A DNA stretch of 5,757 nt, from the NCBI GenBank assembly GCA_018894655.1, contig JAHIPE010000212.1:1-5757 (forward strand), written 5' to 3'. Position 1 is the stretch's first letter, and every line of letters starts with the position of its first letter. The notes below the pieces were generated by a model. The model was not told the DNA's origin, did not search any database, and saw nothing but the letters and a program-made list of their open reading frames with translations. Position numbers and translations under genes: made by a program. This stretch comes from Actinomycetota bacterium (GTDB lineage Bacteria > Actinomycetota > Geothermincolia > Fen-727 > Anoxymicrobiaceae). Below, piece after piece: positions 1-4,502 of the stretch.

Positions 1-156
1 GACCACCGACGCCCGGCGCAACTCCTCGTCGGTCGCGGCATGGCCGAACCCATCCAGCACCTCCCGGCAGACCGCCTCGAACGACGGGTGGGGCCTGAGC
101 AGGGTATTCCCCACGTCGAAGAAGATGACCTCCAACTGCTCCTCGCTCTCCCTCAC
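1..156 (-). CDS. HAD-superfamily hydrolase, N-terminal fragment
   Basis: Only the first 52 residues are in the window; the gene continues past the left edge. Residues 10-20 read VIFFDVGNTLL, the HAD motif I (DxGxT) in which the first Asp (residue 14) would be the phospho-nucleophile. The second motif Asp position is Gly, as in the DVGNTL subgroup of HAD-like phosphatases and dehalogenase-like enzymes. It is followed by a helical cap-like start (about residues 26-50). The start is GTG at 156: an in-frame TGA lies upstream with no other start codon between, and a GGAGAGGGGG ribosome-binding stretch ends about 4 nt before it. It is divergent from the small cysteine-rich gene at 278. The substrate cannot be inferred from this fragment. 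The family call is fairly sure; anything finer is not. Confidence 0.8.
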   Translation of the reverse strand, partial: MRESEEQLEVIFFDVGNTLLRPHPSFEAVCREVLDGFGHAATDEELRRASVV

Positions 157-265
157 TAGACCCCCTCTCCGGTAACCTCATACAGGATTATTGCATAGAC
201 CGACCACATACTATCACCGTCACCGACAAACTGGACGCCGCGGGGAACGCCTGGGGCTTATTGTG

Positions 266-271
266 TATGAT
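266..271 (+). promoter_or_regulatory. -10 box of a leaderless-type promoter
   Basis: TATGAT (5 of 6 matches to TATAAT) lies exactly 6 nt before the ATG at 278, which would place the transcription start at or next to the start codon. No Shine-Dalgarno sequence precedes that ATG, as expected of a leaderless message. No good -35 hexamer is visible. The same arrangement recurs at 1917-1922 on the other strand, which strengthens both calls. Confidence 0.5.
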
Positions 272-277
272 ACTCGC

Positions 278-430
278 ATGAACGCTTTCACCAGGCTCTG
301 GCTCAAGATAAGAAAGAAGATGAGCGCGCCCAAGCTTCTCTGCGACACCTGCCTCAACGACTACCACACGGCGTGCACGAACCCGGCCAGGCCGAACGCC
401 ACGGAGTGCCCGGATTACGAGAAGCGCTGA
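278..430 (+). CDS. small four-cysteine, probably zinc-binding protein
   Basis: A 50-residue basic protein of unknown function. An N-terminal amphipathic basic stretch (residues 1-20, MNAFTRLWLKIRKK and on) precedes a cysteine module. C22 and C25 form a CxxC, C33 follows seven residues later, and C44 sits in a C-terminal ARPNATECPDYEKR segment. H30 is also available as a ligand. The spacing CX2C-X7-C-X10-C looks like a compact zinc-ribbon-like or structural metal site; that is inference. The ATG at 278 is preferred because a -10 box sits 6 nt upstream. The in-frame TTG at 191 would add residues with no family character, and an internal ATG at 320 (preceded by a purine-rich GAAAGAAG) is the main alternative. 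The gene is divergent from the HAD fragment and convergent with the radical SAM gene, whose stop is 29 nt away. No function is claimed. Confidence 0.6.
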   Translation: MNAFTRLWLKIRKKMSAPKLLCDTCLNDYHTACTNPARPNATECPDYEKR

Positions 431-451
431 CGGCTGCCGCCGGTTCCAGCG
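425..451. terminator. weak imperfect hairpin between convergent genes
   Basis: CGCTG (425-429) can pair with CAGCG (447-451), and CGGC (431-434) with GCCG (439-442), around a TGCC loop with an asymmetric internal loop. It overlaps the stop of the small gene and lies just before the radical SAM stop at 460. No T-run follows on either strand, so an intrinsic terminator role is only possible, not shown. Confidence 0.25.
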
Positions 452-459
452 GGCTATCG

Positions 460-1335
460 TTACAGCGAGCGGATGACGCGCGGCTTCAGCATTGACGGGT
501 CCGGTTGGGCGAGCACCCGGTCGATGGCGGCGATCATCACGGCCTTGTCCTCGGGAAGTTTTCCGTAGAGCGGCAGGTAGTTCGACACGTGGTCGCTTAA
601 GAACATCGCGTCCTGGACGTCCAGGTTCTCCAGCAACAGGCGGGTCTCCTCGGCTATCTCCCCGCCGGAGCACTCCTCGAACTCACCCTCCCGGTACTGC
701 TCGAACAGGGGCACCCCCGGCAGCAGCACCAGCGTTCGTATCCGGATGAAGTCCGGGTTCATCTCGCTTAAGGTCAGCGCCGAGCCCGTCGCGTGCTCGC
801 GGGTGCGCTCGCGCCCCCCCAGCCCGGCCAGCACGTAGGTGGATAGCTCGATTCCCGCCTCTTTCACCTTGCCCGCCGCCCGGATGTAGTCCTCGGCGGT
901 GACGCCCTTGCACACCCTTCTCAGAATCTCGTCGTCGCCGCTCTCCAGGCCCATGTAGATTATCTCGAGCCCGTGCTCCCTCAAGCGTTCGAGATCGCTG
1001 ACCTTTCGCTCCCGGAGGAAGCGGGCTCCTCCATAGCACGATATCCGCTCAACGCCGGGGAACGTCTCGCCGACGCGGTCCAGGACCGCGACCAGGTCGT
1101 CGGCCCTCATGGCGATGCTGTTGCCGTCGGCCAGGAACACCGAGGGAGGGTCGGGCCACATCCGGCTCGCCATCTCGATGTCCTTCTCTATCTCCGGAAT
1201 CGAGCGGACCCTGTACCTCTTGCCCTTGTACATCCCGCAGAACGCGCACTTGTTATGGGGGCAGCCGATGGTGGTCTGTATTATCAGGCTTCCCGCCTCG
1301 CAGGGGGGGCGGAATACCGGCTCCTCGTACCTCAT
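460..1335 (-). CDS. radical SAM protein with a CX4CX2C cluster motif
   Basis: A 291-residue cytoplasmic radical SAM protein. Its cluster motif GCPHNKCAFCGMYKG gives C25, C30 and C33, a CX4CX2C spacing rather than the usual CX3CX2C. The rest fits a single radical SAM TIM-barrel: VFLADGNSI (66-74), an IIYMGLESGDDEIL segment (125-138) of the HemN/Elp3-like subfamily type, YVLAGLGG (167-174), and a C-terminal LSDHVSNYLPLYGKLPEDK block (246-264). From memory these flanking blocks recur in a family usually annotated only as 'radical SAM protein', so the reaction is unknown. There is no visible B12-binding domain and no extra cysteine-rich cluster domain; the remaining cysteines (12, 100, 142, 222) are scattered. 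The start is secure: GGGGAGGG lies 4 nt before ATG 1335. That ATG overlaps the TGA of the upstream Nudix gene (ATGA), which implies translational coupling. Confidence 0.9.
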   Translation of the reverse strand: MRYEEPVFRPPCEAGSLIIQTTIGCPHNKCAFCGMYKGKRYRVRSIPEIEKDIEMASRMWPDPPSVFLADGNSIAMRADDLVAVLDRVGETFPGVERISCYGGARFLRERKVSDLERLREHGLEIIYMGLESGDDEILRRVCKGVTAEDYIRAAGKVKEAGIELSTYVLAGLGGRERTREHATGSALTLSEMNPDFIRIRTLVLLPGVPLFEQYREGEFEECSGGEIAEETRLLLENLDVQDAMFLSDHVSNYLPLYGKLPEDKAVMIAAIDRVLAQPDPSMLKPRVIRSL

Positions 1336-1910
1336 GTTACCCTCCCCATCCGCTCCACGGAAAGGTCGGTGAGCGCCACGCGGTAACGGAAAAGCCCCCA
1401 GTTCGCGTCCAGCAGCGCCTGCCGGATTCTTCCCTGCAGTTCCTCGATGTCGGTCCAGCGGGCCTCCGCTATCTCTCCGGTGTCGATCGGCCCTATCTCT
1501 CCAGCTCTCTCCCGCGCGTCGAACACGTGAGAGGTCCAGTCGATATCCGGCTTGTCTCCGCTGGTGAACCTCGCGCTTATCCGTGCCAGGTAACAGGTCA
1601 GTTCGACCTCCAGCCCGGTCTCCTCCAGCGACTCGCGCAGGGCGCCCTGCTCCAGGGTCTCGCCCCGGTTCGCGGCCCCGCTGGGCGCCCTGAACGCACC
1701 CGGCGGGAAAAACGGCTTGCGGATAACCGCTATCAAGCCCCGGTCATCGTTGTCACGGATGAACATGGTGACATCGTGGGCGCGGCCGCCCTTCATGCTG
1801 CCTTCCACCACGTCGTACTCGTACGGCTCTATCTCGAAGGCCATCTCCACCGCCACCGGTGAACCCAACCTCCGCTCGGTTTCCTTCACGTCCTCGATCC
1901 TGATGTACAT
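1332..1910 (-). CDS. Nudix hydrolase
   Basis: A 192-residue protein with a complete Nudix box, GX5EX7REUXEEXGU. G78, E84, R92, E93, E96, E97 and G99 are all present (RESLEETGL at 92-100), so the Mg-binding helix and catalytic glutamates are intact. The family hydrolyses nucleoside diphosphates linked to another moiety, such as ADP-sugars, NADH or dinucleotides; the substrate cannot be read from the sequence. The N-terminal 45 residues precede the first Nudix strand (HDVTMFIRDNDDRGLIAVIR, 45-64). The PFFPPGAFRAPSGA stretch before the box is typical of larger sugar-nucleotide-type members. The ATG at 1910 has no Shine-Dalgarno sequence, but a perfect TATAAT lies 6 nt upstream, which argues for a leaderless transcript. 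The gene is 27 nt downstream of the glycoside hydrolase stop and overlaps the radical SAM start by 4 nt. Confidence 0.93.
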   Translation of the reverse strand: MYIRIEDVKETERRLGSPVAVEMAFEIEPYEYDVVEGSMKGGRAHDVTMFIRDNDDRGLIAVIRKPFFPPGAFRAPSGAANRGETLEQGALRESLEETGLEVELTCYLARISARFTSGDKPDIDWTSHVFDARERAGEIGPIDTGEIAEARWTDIEELQGRIRQALLDANWGLFRYRVALTDLSVERMGRVT

Positions 1911-1916
1911 ACTTCA

Positions 1917-1922
1917 ATTATA
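1917..1922 (-). promoter_or_regulatory. -10 box of the Nudix/radical SAM operon, leaderless type
   Basis: On the minus strand a perfect TATAAT is followed by six bases (TGAAGT) and then the Nudix ATG. It sits in the 27-nt gap after the glycoside hydrolase stop. No clear -35 is seen. The position implies a transcript beginning at the start codon and gives the Nudix/radical SAM pair a promoter independent of the upstream gene. Confidence 0.6.
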
Positions 1923-1937
1923 ACTTGAGTCGGGAGT

Positions 1938-3080
1938 TCAGTCGCGGCCCACTCGGGCGTCCTCCATCGCCTTCTTATAGGCGAGCCACGCAAGCCGCCT
2001 GGAGTCATCGCGGCGGACCATCCCCCACCACGGCTCGACGCTCTGGAGGAACCGGTCGCTCCAGGGGCCCTCCACCGGGTACCCCTCCGGCGAGCACATC
2101 TCGTAGTAGTAAAACCCGCGGGCACCGGCCTCCAGCGCCGAGAGTAGCGCGTACCGCGCGTACTCCGCCTGCCGGGCCTCATTAAAGCCCCTGTAGCGAG
2201 GGCGAACCGGGTAGCCGGACTCCAGTACCATCACCGGCCTGCCGCCGGAAACCTCCACCGCCTTACGCACTGCCTTTCCCACCACGCGCCCACGGGAAGG
2301 CCAACCGAAGATGTAGTTGGGGTAACTGTCCACCCCGACCACGTCAATGAACGACAGCCACCTCGTAACGTCTTTTCGCCAGTCGTAGATGCCCGGGACG
2401 ATTCTCAGGTCGGTGTGGAAGTTATGGCTGGTGAGCGCGGCGGGGTCCTCCTCCCTGACGGCACGGGCCAGGGTCTCCACCAGGGCGATGAGAAAACCGC
2501 GGTCCAGCCACGACCTCCCGCTCCTCCAGCGGAAAAACAACATCGTCTCGCCGGCCACGTTCAGCTCGTTCTCAATCTGCCACAGGTGGACCCGGTCCCG
2601 GTAACGCCTGACCGCCGCCCGGGCGTGGAGGTAGGCGTGGGCCAGGTACCTGTCGCGCCCCAGGTTATCCGGCACGGCGAGGGTGCGCCCGTCGCCCGAC
2701 TCCAGGACGGGCACCTGGAAATCGTAGGCGGCCCCCAGCACGATATGCGGCTCGATACCGGCGTCTACCAGGGAATCAATCATCCGGTCGTACCTGCGCC
2801 AGTCAACACCGTTAACGCCGGTAGCGTACTCCTCCACCAGCGCGCCGGTTACTTCCCCTGGAGTCCCCAAGTCGGCGACCAGCAGAGGCTCCACCTGTCG
2901 CCAGTGGATGTGGGGGCGAAACGAGTTCGCGCCGGAGTCAACGAGGTCGTTCACCAACCTTGCGAGTCTCTCATCAAAGGTCCCGCCCGACCACGGGTAC
3001 CACGAATCGCAGAAGGCGCAGTGCGAGAAACCCCACAGGCCGACCGCCGGTATCTCCCGCTTCGCCTGGTCACCCGTCAT
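1938..3080 (-). CDS. clan GH-A-like glycoside hydrolase
   Basis: A 380-residue soluble protein with the signature pair of a clan GH-A (beta/alpha)8 retaining glycosidase. WQIENELN (167-174) puts the acid/base at E172 after the conserved Asn, and MVLESGYP (284-291) puts the nucleophile at E287. Their separation of about 115 residues is usual for the clan. Supporting segments are the early barrel SGANSFRPHIHWRQVEP (49-65), the substrate-side VVGVDSYPNY (247-256), and a late barrel GFYYYEM (322-328). No signal peptide or carbohydrate-binding module is present, so it should act inside the cell. The exact GH family and substrate are not clear; GH5, GH39 and GH42-like relatives are all possible. 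The ATG at 3080 is chosen because GGGAG lies 7 nt before it. An in-frame GTG at 3119 lies upstream of the predicted transcription start and would add 13 unremarkable residues. It is divergent from the DraG-like gene. Confidence 0.8.
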   Translation of the reverse strand: MTGDQAKREIPAVGLWGFSHCAFCDSWYPWSGGTFDERLARLVNDLVDSGANSFRPHIHWRQVEPLLVADLGTPGEVTGALVEEYATGVNGVDWRRYDRMIDSLVDAGIEPHIVLGAAYDFQVPVLESGDGRTLAVPDNLGRDRYLAHAYLHARAAVRRYRDRVHLWQIENELNVAGETMLFFRWRSGRSWLDRGFLIALVETLARAVREEDPAALTSHNFHTDLRIVPGIYDWRKDVTRWLSFIDVVGVDSYPNYIFGWPSRGRVVGKAVRKAVEVSGGRPVMVLESGYPVRPRYRGFNEARQAEYARYALLSALEAGARGFYYYEMCSPEGYPVEGPWSDRFLQSVEPWWGMVRRDDSRRLAWLAYKKAMEDARVGRD

Positions 3081-3109
3081 AGCGTCGCTCCCGATCGTGT
3101 GTCTGCTCG

Positions 3110-3118
3110 ATTCTAGCA
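3110..3118 (-). promoter_or_regulatory. extended -10 promoter of the glycoside hydrolase gene
   Basis: The minus strand reads TGCTAGAAT, a TGN-extended -10 with 5 of 6 matches to TATAAT. Transcription should begin near 3103, leaving a short 5' leader with a GGGAG ribosome-binding site before ATG 3080. No good -35 is visible, which is tolerated by extended -10 promoters. It is back to back with the plus-strand promoter at 3151. Confidence 0.5.
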
Positions 3119-3148
3119 CGGCGCCGAACCGGAGCAGGTAAGTGGGCG

Positions 3149-3163
3149 CGTGATATACTCACG
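3149..3163. promoter_or_regulatory. inverted repeat over the plus-strand -10, possible operator
   Basis: CGTGA (3149-3153) and TCACG (3159-3163) are perfect inverted arms around TATAC, so the palindrome covers the -10 box exactly. A repressor bound there would block the plus-strand promoter and could affect the divergent one. The arms are only 5 bp, so it may be chance. Confidence 0.3.
3151..3159 (+). promoter_or_regulatory. extended -10 promoter for the DraG-like gene and its leader
   Basis: TGATATACT is a TGN-extended -10 (TATACT, 5 of 6 matches) with no clear -35. Transcription should start near 3166, giving an untranslated leader of roughly 205 nt before ATG 3372 that contains all the hairpin repeats. 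Confidence 0.5.
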
Positions 3164-3216
3164 ATGTTTGGGATTAAGACCTTCCCTTGAGTGCGGGGTT
3201 CAGTCAGCATTCCGGA

Positions 3217-3244
3217 CCGGGACTGGTAGTCCCGGCTCAAGGGG
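3217..3244 (+). repeat. GACT/AGTC hairpin repeat, copy 1
   Basis: A perfect 8-bp stem CCGGGACT (3217-3224) / AGTCCCGG (3228-3235) with a GGT loop, followed by the tail CTCAAGGGG (3236-3244). It shares the inner GACT/AGTC and the tail with copies 2 and 3, while the outer stem differs and stays paired. Confidence 0.65.
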
Positions 3245-3255
3245 AGGGAAGGGAC

Positions 3256-3283
3256 CGCGACTGGAGAGTCGCGTCTCAAGGGG
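3256..3283 (+). repeat. GACT/AGTC hairpin repeat, copy 2
   Basis: A perfect 7-bp stem CGCGACT (3256-3262) / AGTCGCG (3267-3273) with a GGAG loop. One T separates it from the CTCAAGGGG tail at 3275-3283. It begins 39 nt after copy 1. Confidence 0.65.
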
Positions 3284-3284
3284 A

Positions 3285-3306
3285 AAGATGCCGGCAAGAT
3301 GCCGGC
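3285..3306 (+). repeat. 11-bp tandem duplication
   Basis: AAGATGCCGGC occurs twice in direct succession (3285-3295 and 3296-3306). Because GCCGGC is self-complementary, the two copies can also pair as a 6-bp hairpin with an AAGAT loop (3290-3306). It sits between hairpin repeats 2 and 3. Confidence 0.7.
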
Positions 3307-3326
3307 GCTACGAGGGAGACCCCGGA

Positions 3327-3353
3327 GGGCGACTGAGAGTCGCCCCTCAAGGG
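3327..3353 (+). repeat. GACT/AGTC hairpin repeat, copy 3
   Basis: A perfect 8-bp stem GGGCGACT (3327-3334) / AGTCGCCC (3338-3345) with a GAG loop, followed by CTCAAGGG (3346-3353). It is the copy closest to the start codon, ending 18 nt before it, so opening or closing it could affect ribosome access. Confidence 0.65.
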
Positions 3354-3371
3354 TTGGGGGGTGGGGTGGAG

Positions 3372-4331
3372 ATGGCGGAAAAACTGCTGATGGACAGGTT
3401 CAAGGGGGCGCTCATCGGGTGCGCGGTCGGGGACGCGCTGGGGGCGCCGGTCGAGGGGTTGCCACCCGAGGAGATAGCCCTCGAGTACGGCCGCGTCACC
3501 ACGTACTCGGACGGGCGCTTCGGCGCCGGCCGGGTGACCAGCAACACCCAGATGGCCGTCGCGCTGGCGCAGTCGATCCTGGAGATGGGCCGGGGTGACC
3601 GCGAGCACGTGGGGCGGGTGTTCGGCAGGTGGATAAAGGCGTCCGATGACGGCATCAAGGAGGCGCGCGGCGTCGGCCGGGCGTGCGCCACCGCCAGCCG
3701 GAGGCTGTCCGAGGGAACGAGCCCGGACGAGAGCGGTGTCCCGTCGGCCGGGTGTGGCGCGGCCACGAGGGCGGCGCCCGTAGGCCTTCGCTACTATCAC
3801 GAGCCGGACAGCCTCAGGAGGACGGCCTCCGAGCAGGCCCGGTTGACCCACACCGACCCGGCCGCGGCCGCCGGCGCGGTCGCGGTCGCGCTGGCGGTGT
3901 CCCTGGGAGTACGGGACGAGGGCGCGGTGGACCGCACCTCATTCGTCGAGGAGATCGCCGGGTTCGTCAGGAACATAAACCCGGTGCTCTCGGGCAAGAT
4001 AGCCTGCCTGTCGGACTTCCTGGGGGCAAGCCCGGAGGACGGCTTCGACTTCTTCGGCAACGGGGGGCACGTCATGGAGGCCGTGCCGGGAGCCCTCTTC
4101 GCGTTCATCCGCAGCCCGTACGACTTCGAAGAATCGGTCGTTATCGCCGCGAGTGCCGGGGGTGACTCGAGTTCCCTGGGGGCGATCGCCGGAGCGGTAA
4201 GCGGCGCGTTTAACGGGCTGGACGCGATACCCGGCCGCCTGAAGGACCCCCTGGAGGGACGCGATTACATCGAGAGCGTGGCGTTCCGCATCTACACGCT
4301 CACCCCCGCGTCGGGGCACAAGAAGCGCTAG
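3372..4331 (+). CDS. ADP-ribosylglycohydrolase (DraG/ARH) fold protein with altered metal site
   Basis: A 319-residue all-helical ARH-fold protein; the family removes ADP-ribose from proteins or small molecules using two Mg ions. Landmarks are in order: FKGALIGCAVGDALGAPVEG (10-29, with the conserved Glu at 28), the first metal motif region at 55-61, GCGAATRAAPVGL (127-139), HTDP (160-163), and AGGDSSSLGAIAGAVSGAFNG (262-282). The first metal motif reads TSNT (56-59) where active members have TDDT. The second reads GGDSSS (263-268) where they have GGDTDT. Three ligand aspartates are therefore replaced (57, 58, 267) while Asp265, Glu28 and the HxDP motif remain. The reading frame is clean, so this is not recent decay; a pseudo-enzyme or changed chemistry is inferred. 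The start is not certain: GGAG directly abuts ATG 3372 with no spacing, GTG 3366 and ATG 3390 are in frame, and the DRFKGAL start typical of the family follows closely. Confidence 0.85.
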   Translation: MAEKLLMDRFKGALIGCAVGDALGAPVEGLPPEEIALEYGRVTTYSDGRFGAGRVTSNTQMAVALAQSILEMGRGDREHVGRVFGRWIKASDDGIKEARGVGRACATASRRLSEGTSPDESGVPSAGCGAATRAAPVGLRYYHEPDSLRRTASEQARLTHTDPAAAAGAVAVALAVSLGVRDEGAVDRTSFVEEIAGFVRNINPVLSGKIACLSDFLGASPEDGFDFFGNGGHVMEAVPGALFAFIRSPYDFEESVVIAASAGGDSSSLGAIAGAVSGAFNGLDAIPGRLKDPLEGRDYIESVAFRIYTLTPASGHKKR

Positions 4332-4347
4332 GGGGACTAAGTCCCCC
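4331..4347 (+). repeat. GACT/AGTC hairpin at the stop codon, possible terminator
   Basis: GGGGGACTAAGTCCCCC is a perfect palindrome about a central A (7-bp stem with a TAA loop if folded). Its first G is the last base of the DraG-like stop codon. It has the same GACT/AGTC core as the three leader hairpins on the other side of the gene. No T-run follows, so a classic intrinsic terminator is doubtful, but transcript-end protection or termination is possible. Confidence 0.55.
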
Positions 4348-4401
4348 GCTCCATAAATACGCTGGCATTCGAGCCCCGCTCCCGTCCACTCCGGCTGCGT
4401 T

Positions 4402-4457
4402 CCGCTCCCTCGGCGTACTACAGGAGTACGCCTCAGTCGCGCGCACTTAAGGAGCGG
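4402..4457. repeat. nested inverted repeat in the convergent gap, REP-like
   Basis: The inner stem GGCGTACT (4412-4419) / AGTACGCC (4425-4432) is a perfect 8 bp with an ACAGG loop. The outer arms CCGCTCC (4402-4408) and GGAGCGG (4451-4457) are a perfect 7 bp. The element lies between the convergent DraG-like and HAD-IIB genes and could fold on either strand, so it may act as a bidirectional transcript end. It again carries ACT/AGT at the loop side. The remaining bases of the 4332-4502 gap show no gene. Confidence 0.5.
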
Positions 4458-4502
4458 CGCGGGGGCGCTCTCGGTGCTTAACCATATCTATGGAACGAGG
4501 GA

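Larger units (their letters stand above)
3165..3371 (+). promoter_or_regulatory. long structured 5' leader of the DraG-like gene
   Basis: About 200 nt with no convincing coding sequence separate the promoter from the start codon. In order it contains a CCCTTGAG element (3184-3191) that is the reverse complement of the CTCAAGGG tails further on, hairpin 1 (3217-3235), hairpin 2 (3256-3273), a GCCGGC/GCCGGC hairpin made by an 11-bp tandem repeat (3285-3306), hairpin 3 (3327-3345), and a G-rich tract (3351-3369) running into the start codon. The layout would suit a cis-regulatory RNA, but it matches no riboswitch class I recognise. Dispersed REP-like repeats inserted in the gap are the simpler alternative. 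Confidence 0.4.

Noticed and set aside
188..673. Minus-strand open frame of 161 codons across the small cysteine gene and the radical SAM 3' end
   Set aside because: Arg/Pro-rich composition with no motif, overlapping a motif-bearing gene in another frame.
3164..3190. Eight-codon ORF (MFGIKTFP) right after the plus-strand -10, as a leader peptide
   Set aside because: Its ATG lies only 4 nt after the -10, so transcription probably starts at or after it, and there is no ribosome-binding site or run of regulatory codons.
3150..3371. N-terminal extension of the DraG-like protein back to GTG 3150
   Set aside because: It would start on the -10 box itself, its residues have no family character, and the DNA is occupied by hairpin repeats. 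The family normally begins a few residues before the DRFKGAL stretch.
4368..4395. tRNA-like 3' end (TTCGAGCCCCGC then TCCCGTCCA)
   Set aside because: The bases before TTCGA do not pair with those after the loop, and no matching acceptor arm exists upstream. It is neither a tRNA nor a credible attachment-site fragment.
4481..4492. Small inverted repeat CCATA-TC-TATGG before the convergent HAD-IIB end
   Set aside because: Only 5-bp AT-rich arms with a 2-nt loop; too weak for a terminator or operator call.
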